Of a stretch of DNA of 64,000 bases, positions 1 to 7,442 are shown piece after piece. A program made the translations under genes and the position numbers. Within the stretch, counting starts at the first letter, position 1; each line of letters opens with the position of its first letter. Below the pieces are notes generated by a model. The model was not told the DNA's origin and did no database searches. It saw only the letters and a program-made list of their open reading frames with translations. Source of the stretch: Pseudomonas sp. MYb327 (GTDB lineage Bacteria; Pseudomonadota; Gammaproteobacteria; Pseudomonadales; Pseudomonadaceae); NCBI RefSeq assembly GCF_040438925.1, contig NZ_CP159258.1, positions 4,720,501 to 4,784,500 of the forward strand, written 5' to 3'.

Positions 1-93
1 TCAAACGCTACCCGCGCGGCCCAATCGCCTGACAGCGAATCAACAGTCAGGCAAACTGCACCTCTAATTATTTCAACCTGACTGAGAGGACTG

Positions 94-744
94 ATGATGG
101 TTCTGCGCTCGGAAATCCTGGTGAACAAAAACGTGCTCCCTACCAAAGAACAAGCTCTGCCTGGCCGCGAAACCCCAATGACCGTGCCGGAAAAACACTT
201 TGTCCACGACGCCCCGCTGCTGGGCCCGTTCGCCATGGATGTGGATTTCGCGATCTTCGGCCTTGGCTGCTTCTGGGGCGCGGAGCGCAGGTTCTGGCAG
301 CGTGAAGGCGTGGTCAGTACGGCCGTGGGTTACGCTGGCGGCTTCACCCCGAACCCGACTTACGAAGAAGTCTGCTCTGGCCTGACCGGCCACAGCGAAG
401 TCGTGCTCGTGGTCTATGAGCCGGCAAAGGTCAGTTACGAAGCGCTGCTGAAGATGTTCTGGGAATTGCACAACCCGACCCAGGGCATGCGCCAGGGCAA
501 TGACATCGGCACCCAGTACCGCTCGGTAATCTACGCCACCAACCCGGCACAGCTGGAAGCGGCGAAAAACAGTGCAAAAGTGTTCCAGGCCGAACTGACC
601 AAGGCCGACAAAGGCATCATCACCACCGAAATCGACGAAGCCCCGACGTTCTTCTTCGCCGAGGCTTATCACCAGCAATACCTGGCCAAGAATCCTGAAG
701 GTTATTGCGGGATTGGCGGTACTGGCGTGACCTGCCCTATTTAA
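94..744 (+). CDS. msrA: Peptide-methionine (S)-S-oxide reductase MsrA
   Basis: Reduces methionine-S-sulfoxide, free or in proteins, back to methionine in the cytoplasm; part of oxidative damage repair. The catalytic motif GCFWGAE lies near residue 58, and the C-terminus carries the resolving cysteines (GYCGIGG...VTCPI). The family fold continues through the conserved YAGG and HNPTQ segments. The length of 216 aa is normal for the long pseudomonad form. Two ATGs are adjacent (94 and 97) behind a GAGAGGA Shine-Dalgarno; P. aeruginosa MsrA starts at the second, so 97 is equally likely. A REP doublet follows the stop codon. Confidence 0.97.
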   Translation: MMVLRSEILVNKNVLPTKEQALPGRETPMTVPEKHFVHDAPLLGPFAMDVDFAIFGLGCFWGAERRFWQREGVVSTAVGYAGGFTPNPTYEEVCSGLTGHSEVVLVVYEPAKVSYEALLKMFWELHNPTQGMRQGNDIGTQYRSVIYATNPAQLEAAKNSAKVFQAELTKADKGIITTEIDEAPTFFFAEAYHQQYLAKNPEGYCGIGGTGVTCPI

Positions 745-755
745 CGCAGAACACT

Positions 756-840
756 TGTAGGAGCCGGCTTGCTGGCGATGGCGGCAGGTTGTACGGCGGT
801 GATTTCCAGACCGCTATCGCTGGCAAACCAGCTCCTACAG
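756..840. repeat. REP doublet (TGTAGGAGC family)
   Basis: Two inverted copies of a REP unit (TGTAGGAGCCGGCTTGCTGG and its reverse complement) face each other between the convergent genes msrA and rlmJ. The pair can fold into a long hairpin and probably stabilises or terminates both messages. Confidence 0.85.
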
Positions 841-849
841 GGCCGAGCA

Positions 850-1686
850 TTACTCGGCAATCAACCAATCCATCCGCCACCCACCCTGGGTCTGCCCGAG
901 CTTCTCGGACAACCACGGCAGCAACTCGCGCAATTCTTCCTCCAGACCCCACGGCGGGTTGGCAATCGCCAGACCGGACCCGTTCAGGCTGTTGGGCGTA
1001 TCCAGCGGATGCACCAGTAACTCCACGCGGAGCAACTTCGGCGCGCCCGAACCGGCCAGGTCCTGGTAGAAACGACGCAACGCACGCTGGTCCTTAACCG
1101 GGTACCAGATCGCCGCCACGGTTTGACGCATCCGGCCAATCGCCTCTTTGAGTGAAGCCGCACAGCGCTGCATCTCGTCGAGTTTTTCGAACGGCGGATC
1201 GATCAACATCACCGCACGCTTCTCCTGCACCGGCAACATCGCACGCGGCACATGCCAGCCTTCGCCCAGATGCACTTTGACCCGACGATCACCGGCCATG
1301 TTGTCCTTAAGCAGCACGCCGTCTTCCGGGTGCTTCTCGTTGAGCATCACGCGGTCCTGCGGGCGCGTCAGGCGCCGCGCCAACTCCGGCGAACCCGGGT
1401 AATAGCGCAACTGGCCGTCCGGGTTCATCTCGTGCAACACCTGCATGTAATCAGCAGTCAGGATCGGCAGATCCGGCTGATCCCACAAACGCGCGATGCC
1501 TTCCAGGTACTCGCCGGTACGACTGGCCTGATCGCCTTGAAGGTCATACAGGCCAATGCCGGCGTGAGTGTCGAGATAGGCAAACGGCTGCTCCTTGCGC
1601 GACATCAGGGCGATGAGGCGGGTCAAGGTCAGGTGTTTGAACACATCGGCGTGATTGCCGGCATGGAAGGCGTGACGATAATTCAT
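850..1686 (-). CDS. rlmJ: 23S rRNA (adenine(2030)-N6)-methyltransferase RlmJ
   Basis: Methylates A2030 of 23S rRNA with S-adenosylmethionine. The protein starts MNYRHAFHAGNHADVFKH, the hallmark N-terminus of the RlmJ/YhiR family, and carries the DPPFE catalytic motif near residue 163 (consensus DPPY). Other family blocks are visible, including YPGSPELARRL and WYPVKDQ. At 278 aa it has the normal length. It is convergent with msrA. Only the assignment to A2030 comes from family knowledge. Confidence 0.95.
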   Translation of the reverse strand: MNYRHAFHAGNHADVFKHLTLTRLIALMSRKEQPFAYLDTHAGIGLYDLQGDQASRTGEYLEGIARLWDQPDLPILTADYMQVLHEMNPDGQLRYYPGSPELARRLTRPQDRVMLNEKHPEDGVLLKDNMAGDRRVKVHLGEGWHVPRAMLPVQEKRAVMLIDPPFEKLDEMQRCAASLKEAIGRMRQTVAAIWYPVKDQRALRRFYQDLAGSGAPKLLRVELLVHPLDTPNSLNGSGLAIANPPWGLEEELRELLPWLSEKLGQTQGGWRMDWLIAE

Positions 1687-1787
1687 GGCTGCTCCTGCGA
1701 AGGCCGGGAAGTTTACCTTTTACCGGCCGGCAAGTCAGGGGTTCACGGCTGAGCGGCTGGGCACGCTTGCCCAGCCGGACACAAAAC

Positions 1788-2111
1788 CTATGGCGAAGGC
1801 CGCGCCTTCAACCGCCGCCCCAATACATCCAGCACATCGCAGCCATCGCGCAACGGAATCGCGCAGAGTAAGGCGAAGTCGCTGAGGATGAACGACTCGC
1901 ACTCGATCGTGCCGCGCATGGACAGGTTTTCCAGCACTTGGGTAACGGCTTGAATGCGGTAGCTGGCCGCGTCATACAGCACGTCGAGCGGCGCCTGGGT
2001 GTCGACGAACAGGGTCGGCATGTCGTCGCAGTTGTTGGTGAGGGCCATGAAGCGGTTTTCGGGATGAGGGACGGGTTTTACGTAAGGTGGATCGGGATGG
2101 AGTTTTGTCAT
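1788..2111 (-). CDS. DUF3077-like small protein
   Basis: A 107-residue cytoplasmic protein with the look of the Pseudomonas DUF3077 family: a proline-rich start (MTKLHPDPPYVKPVPHP), then a helical region (APLDVLYDAASYRIQAV...LENL) and a conserved acidic tail. No catalytic motif is visible and the function is unknown. The start at 2111 is chosen because an AGGAAG Shine-Dalgarno lies just upstream; an in-frame ATG at 2147 has no such support. The upstream sequence, which would be its 5' leader, holds an unusual nested inverted repeat (2184-2310) and a separate perfect hairpin (2311-2334). Confidence 0.7.
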   Translation of the reverse strand: MTKLHPDPPYVKPVPHPENRFMALTNNCDDMPTLFVDTQAPLDVLYDAASYRIQAVTQVLENLSMRGTIECESFILSDFALLCAIPLRDGCDVLDVLGRRLKARPSP

Positions 2112-2183
2112 TTTGCAACTTCCTAACGTATGGACTGGAACCGTCACCCTTCACTTCCACGCAATGGGTGGCGGCTGTACGCA

Positions 2184-2310
2184 GGTGTGGAAGACCGGGA
2201 CGTTAGGCACCCGGCGCACTCGAAAGCGCCCCGCGCACAACCACCATAAAACACAGACAACGCCGAACTGGTGGCACTTGCGCGCCTAACGATAGAAGGG
2301 CTTCCACACC
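2184..2310 (-). promoter_or_regulatory. Nested inverted-repeat element upstream of the DUF3077 gene
   Basis: GGTGTGGAAG (2184-2193) pairs perfectly with CTTCCACACC (2301-2310). Inside it CGTTAGGC (2201-2208) pairs with GCCTAACG (2284-2291), and further in GGCGC and GCGCC flank ACTCGAAA. The whole is a 127-nt, three-level symmetrical structure lying where the DUF3077 mRNA leader should be. It may be a structured RNA, a protein-binding region, or a MITE-like insertion with terminal and subterminal inverted repeats. Confidence 0.6.
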
Positions 2311-2334
2311 CTGTCACTGAATTTGCAGTGACAG
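2311..2334. promoter_or_regulatory. Perfect 9-bp palindrome (operator-like)
   Basis: CTGTCACTG (2311-2319) and CAGTGACAG (2326-2334) form a perfect inverted repeat around a 6-nt spacer, directly abutting the nested element on the promoter side of the DUF3077 gene. There is no T tract on either side, so it is more likely an operator or RNA hairpin than a terminator. Confidence 0.5.
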
Positions 2335-2432
2335 CCAAAGACTATCCCTCCACCCCATCGCCCACCAGTTCATGCAAACCACTACAACTTGAAGGAAATC
2401 TCCGAGGACCTTGCCCGGAAATGTCCTAGGAC

Positions 2433-3158
2433 CTACTGTATTTCCTCCAGCAAGTACGCCAGCACTTCATCCTTAGGCACGGATGGCAAATCAGGCTCTT
2501 TGAGAAAATTCGCAACCTTGCTGCGCAATACGCTTTCAGAAAACGCCTCGAACACATTAGGTTGCTCCTCACTCAACCACTGCAGCAGGTTACCGATGCG
2601 GGTCGAATCATCCTCAGCGCCAAGAAGTTGCAGCACCGATTCAGGCACCTCCCACCACGGAAAAACCTTCTCCGTTTTCTCTGCGCCACCGCCAATCTCG
2701 GCTGATTGCCCATTGATCAAACACCGCCCAATCACTGGCAACAGTTGCGCAGCGTCCACCTCGGCAGACCGCAGAATCGGCAACAAATAACGCCCATCCC
2801 AAAAACGAAAAAACACAGCCTTGCCATCCGGCAGCTTCACCTGAGTCAAGCTACGCAAATGCTCAACCACCACCTCCAGGCTCGCCGAAGACACCGCCAA
2901 CCATCCCCAGTCCTTGGACTCGGTCGTGGACACCCACTGCAAAAACTCACTGTCCGCGTCGACGATTCCCACATAGGGCATCACCTCTTTCCACTCGGCA
3001 TAGACAGTGCCCGCCCAAACCGGGCGCGGCGCCTGAACGCCTTTTGAACGCTGCCAAACCTTGAACGGCTCAGCGGCGCTGGCGCTGCTGAAAATGGCGA
3101 AGAGTTTTTCACCAGCAGAAGGAGGAGCACTCTGCAGCCAAACATATGGACTAATCAT
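2433..3158 (-). CDS. DUF4123 type VI secretion adaptor/chaperone
   Basis: A 241-aa soluble protein with features of the DUF4123 (Tap/TEC) family, which loads toxic effectors onto VgrG spikes. The N-terminal half has family-like blocks (YVWLQSAPP, MPYVGIVDADSEFLQW, WGWLAVS), followed by FFRFWDGRYLLPIL, the typical core of DUF4123 proteins; the C-terminal half is helical. It lies last in the minus-strand run vgrG-immunity-immunity-DUF4123, separated by 157 AT-rich bp. More commonly such adaptors sit between vgrG and the effector. Here the effector domain is part of VgrG, which may explain the different order. Its partner is inferred from context only. Confidence 0.75.
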   Translation of the reverse strand: MISPYVWLQSAPPSAGEKLFAIFSSASAAEPFKVWQRSKGVQAPRPVWAGTVYAEWKEVMPYVGIVDADSEFLQWVSTTESKDWGWLAVSSASLEVVVEHLRSLTQVKLPDGKAVFFRFWDGRYLLPILRSAEVDAAQLLPVIGRCLINGQSAEIGGGAEKTEKVFPWWEVPESVLQLLGAEDDSTRIGNLLQWLSEEQPNVFEAFSESVLRSKVANFLKEPDLPSVPKDEVLAYLLEEIQ

Positions 3159-3315
3159 GGATACAACTCGAAGTAAAAAATAGAAGAGAACAGCCCTTTA
3201 GCATGAATTTTTTACTCTCCACTCGCCAAGCTTAGGCCAACGATTACCCTTCAGCTAACCAGCCGACTAATCAACATAATAATTCTACCCACCTTGTCGA
3301 CCCCCCCCAAAATGA

Positions 3316-3708
3316 CTAGTTTACCCACCCCACCCACTTCCCAAAACCAACAATTACAAACAACAGCAAACCAACCAGCAGGCCTGATAGATAAGTAAAC
3401 TTAATCATGACCATCAAGCCAGCGGGAAAATTTTTATAGTCGTCGATATCAAGCTCACCGCTCTTGAGATAACGAGACGGGAACGCAAACACCACACCCA
3501 CACTTAAAATAATAAAAAACCGAGAAAACGGATCACTCCCCATCATCGACTTACGCGACAGAAAGAACTTACTATTAGTTAAACCATTACTTATATCGTC
3601 GACTCTGAAATATGCAAAACAAAACAACACAATCGATATAACTGCAATCGCAACCATTGCCAGCAACAAACACAAAGCATACAAAAGCTCAAAATCACTT
3701 CGCATCAT
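3316..3708 (-). CDS. Small inner-membrane protein, probable T6SS immunity (copy 1)
   Basis: A 130-residue hydrophobic protein with about three predicted membrane segments: near residues 8-32, about 62-78, and a C-terminal one about 100-122. It is clearly a paralogue of the next upstream gene, sharing AYFRV, MGSDPF/MAAGPF, the FPSR/FPRR motif with L..GEL..DY..FP, and LMV.IK. Position directly behind the VgrG-toxin gene, membrane location and AT-rich composition fit an immunity protein against a membrane-targeting effector. No named family was recognised, so the role is inferred. A run of eight G residues (coding strand) follows the stop codon. Confidence 0.6.
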   Translation of the reverse strand: MMRSDFELLYALCLLLAMVAIAVISIVLFCFAYFRVDDISNGLTNSKFFLSRKSMMGSDPFSRFFIILSVGVVFAFPSRYLKSGELDIDDYKNFPAGLMVMIKFTYLSGLLVGLLLFVIVGFGKWVGWVN

Positions 3709-3731
3709 CTACCAAATAAACCTTAAATCAA

Positions 3732-4127
3732 TTATTTTTGCCCATACAAACCAATGCCATTGCCGACCGCCCACGTAATTAAAAATAATGCGGACAATGT
3801 CCATACTGAATAGTTTACGAGTTTAATTAAAACCATTAATTTTGTTGGAAACCGCGAGTAGTCCTGCGCATTGAGCTCTCCTCTCTCCAAATGACGCCGA
3901 GGAAAAGTCAGCACTGCACTTACGCAGCCAATAAACAGCAATCGACCAAATGGGCCTGCCGCCATATAGTATCTGTTGGAGCTAACAAACGATGAATTAC
4001 TTAAGTTATCAATCACTTCATTCACTCGAAAATAAGCAATGTAAATTGCAACAACGAGCAAAAGTAAACTACAAACAACCAAGCCCCCTCCAAAGAACAA
4101 TAAAAACACCTCCAAACCAGACCTCAC
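3732..4127 (-). CDS. Small inner-membrane protein, probable T6SS immunity (copy 2)
   Basis: A 131-residue membrane protein whose start codon overlaps the stop of the VgrG-toxin gene (ATGA), which indicates tight translational coupling. It has a long hydrophobic N-terminal segment (about residues 5-32), the shared motif AYFRV near residue 33, a central hydrophobic stretch and a C-terminal membrane segment. It is the paralogue of the gene 23 bp downstream. As the copy directly coupled to the toxin it is the more likely cognate immunity protein; copy 1 may be a diverged duplicate. The function is inferred from position and topology. Confidence 0.62.
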   Translation of the reverse strand: MRSGLEVFLLFFGGGLVVCSLLLLVVAIYIAYFRVNEVIDNLSNSSFVSSNRYYMAAGPFGRLLFIGCVSAVLTFPRRHLERGELNAQDYSRFPTKLMVLIKLVNYSVWTLSALFLITWAVGNGIGLYGQK

Positions 4128-7100
4128 TTTGTCACCTCATATACAAGCTCTCCCACAAACTCACCGAAATCACTTCCTGCAGTTCCAAATGTCGTCGCCC
4201 CCAATCCAGAAACCAAAAGTACACACGCGACTGAGCCTAAACCATAAGTTGGAACTCCAATAGCCAGGCATACTGGACTAGCGAGTAATCCACCCAGTGC
4301 TCCGCCGCCAAGACTTCCAGCAAACTTCCCTGCCTCCGTATATTTCACCTTCCTGCAAGCCTCTTCCGTCCCTATCCTGCACGTCTCCTTAACCTTAAGC
4401 CCTGAAACACCTGCCCCCAATCCCACCCCAATCCACCCACCCGCCTTGATCACCTTACTCGCCTTGCTCACCCCATCAATATGCGTGGCATATCCCGGAA
4501 TCCCGCCCGCTGTACCGGCCTTGCTCCAGTGCCGCACTAGGCTACGGTTGGAAATGCCCAGTGCGTTTTTAAGTTTCGTATGATTTGGAATGCCCACGCC
4601 TGTGCGCACCAGTGAGCCAAGGCTGTTATCAAGCTGTTTCATCAACTGCCTGCGTTTGGCAAAGAAATCGTCACCCTTGAGTTTTCCGTGTTTGTCGAAC
4701 GTGCGTTGATGGAGGGTTTCAATGTCCACCAGCGTTTGCTTCAGGTTGTCCAAGTGACTACTGACCATCGCGGCACTAATTCCAAGAGTGGTTGAGCTCC
4801 GCGCAAGGAAAGAATCAATAAGCCCGTGATGCCGAACCATAAACTCAGCCTCTTCATCACTCATCGGCTCCAGCGCCGCATCGACTTTCTGCTCAGCCTC
4901 CATCAACAGAGCCTCTTCACGCGTGCATTGTGTGTTTTGCGGATCGCTAAGGACGATCAACTGCCCCGGTTTGGCGTAGTTGCCGAGTTGCGGGTTGAGG
5001 CTGCGGAATTTTTCCAGCACTACGGGGTTTGATTGAGGGAACAGCAGGGTTTCGAGTGCTTTGCGCGACAAGGGTTGCTCAACGATGTGGAAGCCCGGTT
5101 CGGCGCCTTCATTGGGTTTGGTTTTGGATGCGCCGAGCAAATTGTCGTGAGTGGCGCAGATGCCGTCCTTACAACGCTCACATTCTTCGCAGAACGGTGC
5201 GCTGCTCATGAAGCTTTGTTTCTGTGCTGCACTGAGCGGCGCAGCCTTGAGTTTTTCCGGCGCCCCCGGCAACTCCGGCGTGGCAGTCATGGCCACCATC
5301 GGCGCGCCGCCAACCTGGATCGGCGCACTGCTGAAGATCCCGCCAGGGCCGATGTTGATCCAGTGCCCGCCCGCCTGAATGGTCGCGTTGATGCCGCCGT
5401 CGATCACCACTTGTTGACCGGCACTGACATGAAACTGCTGATTGGCATTGAGCGCTTGGCTGGTCACGCGAATGAGGCGGTCGCCAGCCACCAACAAGTG
5501 ATCGTCCTGTTTCACCTCGGTCTGACGCTGACCATGGGTGATGCGTTGCTCGTCGGCCTTCAATTCATGACGGGCAGTACCGGTGACGACAACGTTGCGT
5601 TGGTTGTCGACTTGCACCCGCTGATCATGCAGAACGTGCTGGGTCCAGTTTCGCTGGGCGCGCAGGTAAATTTCCTCGGCGCCTTTGCGGTCCTCGATAC
5701 GCAATTCGTTGTAGCCGCCACCACCGGGACTACTCCGGCTGCGGAAAATGCTGCGGGTCTTGTCAGCCGGCAGGTCCAGGGGCACTGGCGTCGATGCGTT
5801 AGGCAGGCACCCTATGATCAATGGCTTGTCGGCGTCGGCATCGCCGAAACCCACGAGAACCTCCATGCCGACCCGGGGGATCAACACGCTGCCATAACGG
5901 TCATGGGCCCAACCGGTGGCGACCCGTAGCCAGCAACTGGCGTGGTCGTTCAACTGGCCGTCGCGGTCCCATTTCAGCTGAACCTTGACCCGACCGAACT
6001 CGTCGCAATGGATTTCACTGTCTTTCGGGCCGGTGACCACGGCAGATTGATAACCGGCGATCTGGGGCTTCTTGATCAGCGGCGGTCGAAAGAAAACATC
6101 CCACGGCGTTGCCAGAAAAGTATTGCGATAGCCCTGGAAACCATCCGTGCTGTCGCTGCCCGCCGACTCCTCCAGCACTTGCGGCTGGCGGCCATGGTGC
6201 TCGATTTCAGTGAGCAGCCACAGGTCATTCCACTCCTGACGAGGGTGCTCATCTATCTGTAGGAAATGCCCGCTGCTCAAGGCGGATTGATCACCGCTGC
6301 CTTGCGCCTGCTGGTAATCCGCACGATGGCGCTCAAGCGCAAGCTGAGCCAAGTGCCTGCCGACTTCGCGATCCATGAATTGCCCTGGGAATCCGTAATC
6401 CTCCAGCACCGGCAGTTGCCCGGTGTCGCAATCGCTTTCCAGTTCAAGTCGGGGCTTATGGAAGTCGTAGTCACGAAGGGTAACGGCAGTCGTCCGGGTT
6501 TCCAGGCGTACATTGAGGCCCTTGATGGCCGGTTCATTCCCCGCCATGCCGGCTTCTGTCCGGTAGGGCGTCGGTTCGCGCAGGCGCGGAAAAACCGTCT
6601 GGTCATCACCGAACACCAGCAGATGCCCATCGAGGCTGTGCTGGAAGTGGTAGTGAATGCCGATCTCGGCGCATAACCGCTGAATGAACGCCAGGTCGCT
6701 TTCCGCGTATTGCACGCAGTACTCGCGCTCGGGGTAGTCGCCGCCCAGCTGAAACTCGAAGGCATCACCGAGGATGCCGTGGTCCTTGAAGATTTGCGTG
6801 ATGATGGCCGGCACGCTTCGGTGCTGAAAGACTCGCTGATTGATGCGCTGATCAAGGTAGGTCAGACGCGGCACGAGGCTGATCTGATAACGCGTCAGAC
6901 GCTCTACGGAATCGCCTTGGCCTACGCGAAAAATCTGACCGTGAACACCGGAACCTTGCGCATCGAAACTCAGAAACGCCTGACGATGCAGCAGGCTTTC
7001 GAGCTCGATGTCCGGTCGCTCGCTGACCAGTTCCACTTCAAAGCGATAAGGCTGGCTGATGGCTTCCTTGCCCGTGAACTCAAGCACTTTGAGTTCACTC

Positions 7101-7153
7101 TGGACACCGTCGACGGTCAACGTGAAACGCGGTTGATTAGCAGAAGCGAACAT
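4124..7153 (-). CDS. vgrG: VgrG spike protein with C-terminal toxin-like extension
   Basis: The 1009-aa protein begins MFASANQPRFTLTVDG. Residues 1 to about 640 form a T6SS VgrG spike: gp27/gp5-like domains (RYQISLVPRLTYL, GDYPEREYCVQY, FHKPRL) and the OB-fold/needle region with the DUF2345 block (WINIGPGGIFSSAP). After it come a cysteine cluster (CEECERCKDGIC), a LysM-like segment (FHIVEQPL...NPQLGNYAKPGQLIVL), a helical region, and a glycine-rich hydrophobic tail with two or three possible membrane segments. Such tails suggest a pore-forming or membrane-active effector. The start at 7153 is preferred over 7216 because VgrG homology begins there. The tip-coding part is AT-richer than the VgrG core. 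No tss structural genes lie in the window, so this is an orphan vgrG island. Confidence 0.85.
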   Translation of the reverse strand: MFASANQPRFTLTVDGVQSELKVLEFTGKEAISQPYRFEVELVSERPDIELESLLHRQAFLSFDAQGSGVHGQIFRVGQGDSVERLTRYQISLVPRLTYLDQRINQRVFQHRSVPAIITQIFKDHGILGDAFEFQLGGDYPEREYCVQYAESDLAFIQRLCAEIGIHYHFQHSLDGHLLVFGDDQTVFPRLREPTPYRTEAGMAGNEPAIKGLNVRLETRTTAVTLRDYDFHKPRLELESDCDTGQLPVLEDYGFPGQFMDREVGRHLAQLALERHRADYQQAQGSGDQSALSSGHFLQIDEHPRQEWNDLWLLTEIEHHGRQPQVLEESAGSDSTDGFQGYRNTFLATPWDVFFRPPLIKKPQIAGYQSAVVTGPKDSEIHCDEFGRVKVQLKWDRDGQLNDHASCWLRVATGWAHDRYGSVLIPRVGMEVLVGFGDADADKPLIIGCLPNASTPVPLDLPADKTRSIFRSRSSPGGGGYNELRIEDRKGAEEIYLRAQRNWTQHVLHDQRVQVDNQRNVVVTGTARHELKADEQRITHGQRQTEVKQDDHLLVAGDRLIRVTSQALNANQQFHVSAGQQVVIDGGINATIQAGGHWINIGPGGIFSSAPIQVGGAPMVAMTATPELPGAPEKLKAAPLSAAQKQSFMSSAPFCEECERCKDGICATHDNLLGASKTKPNEGAEPGFHIVEQPLSRKALETLLFPQSNPVVLEKFRSLNPQLGNYAKPGQLIVLSDPQNTQCTREEALLMEAEQKVDAALEPMSDEEAEFMVRHHGLIDSFLARSSTTLGISAAMVSSHLDNLKQTLVDIETLHQRTFDKHGKLKGDDFFAKRRQLMKQLDNSLGSLVRTGVGIPNHTKLKNALGISNRSLVRHWSKAGTAGGIPGYATHIDGVSKASKVIKAGGWIGVGLGAGVSGLKVKETCRIGTEEACRKVKYTEAGKFAGSLGGGALGGLLASPVCLAIGVPTYGLGSVACVLLVSGLGATTFGTAGSDFGEFVGELVYEVTK

Positions 7154-7329
7154 CCGGTGTGTCTCTGCAGAATGGAGGCGAGCGATTCTGCATGAGCACC
7201 AAGAAGCCCTGATCAAGAGGCAGGAAATTCAGATTTGCCCTACTGCCTCTGAAGCATCGGCCGTCAGAAAACGGTTTATCCGACTACAGACAACCTCGTA
7301 AACACCACCACTCCCTGAAGAAACGCCGC

Positions 7330-7353
7330 CCGGAGCAGGCTCGCTCCTACAGG
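7330..7353. repeat. Single REP unit
   Basis: CGGAGCAGGCTCGCTCCTAC is a lone REP-like unit with a short internal palindrome (GGAGC...GCTCC), lying between the VgrG island and the putP terminator. Confidence 0.6.
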
Positions 7354-7365
7354 GAAAACGCAGGC

Positions 7366-7404
7366 AAAAAAAACGGCCCGCCTCCAAAGGAAGCGGGCCG
7401 TTTT
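7366..7404 (-). terminator. Rho-independent terminator of putP
   Basis: AAAACGGCCCGC (7370-7381) pairs with GCGGGCCGTTTT (7393-7404). Read on the minus strand the stem is followed by a run of eight T residues. It lies 38 bp beyond the putP stop codon. Confidence 0.9.
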
Positions 7405-7442
7405 CATTCAAGCCATCCGCTCAGAGCTTTCGCTCGTGCCGA

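Noticed and set aside
1..32. Possible 3' end of an upstream gene on the plus strand (frame ending YPRGPIA, TGA at 30-32)
   Set aside because: Only ten codons are visible and other frames are also open here; in PAO1 a GGDEF/EAL gene precedes msrA, but this fragment cannot be identified.
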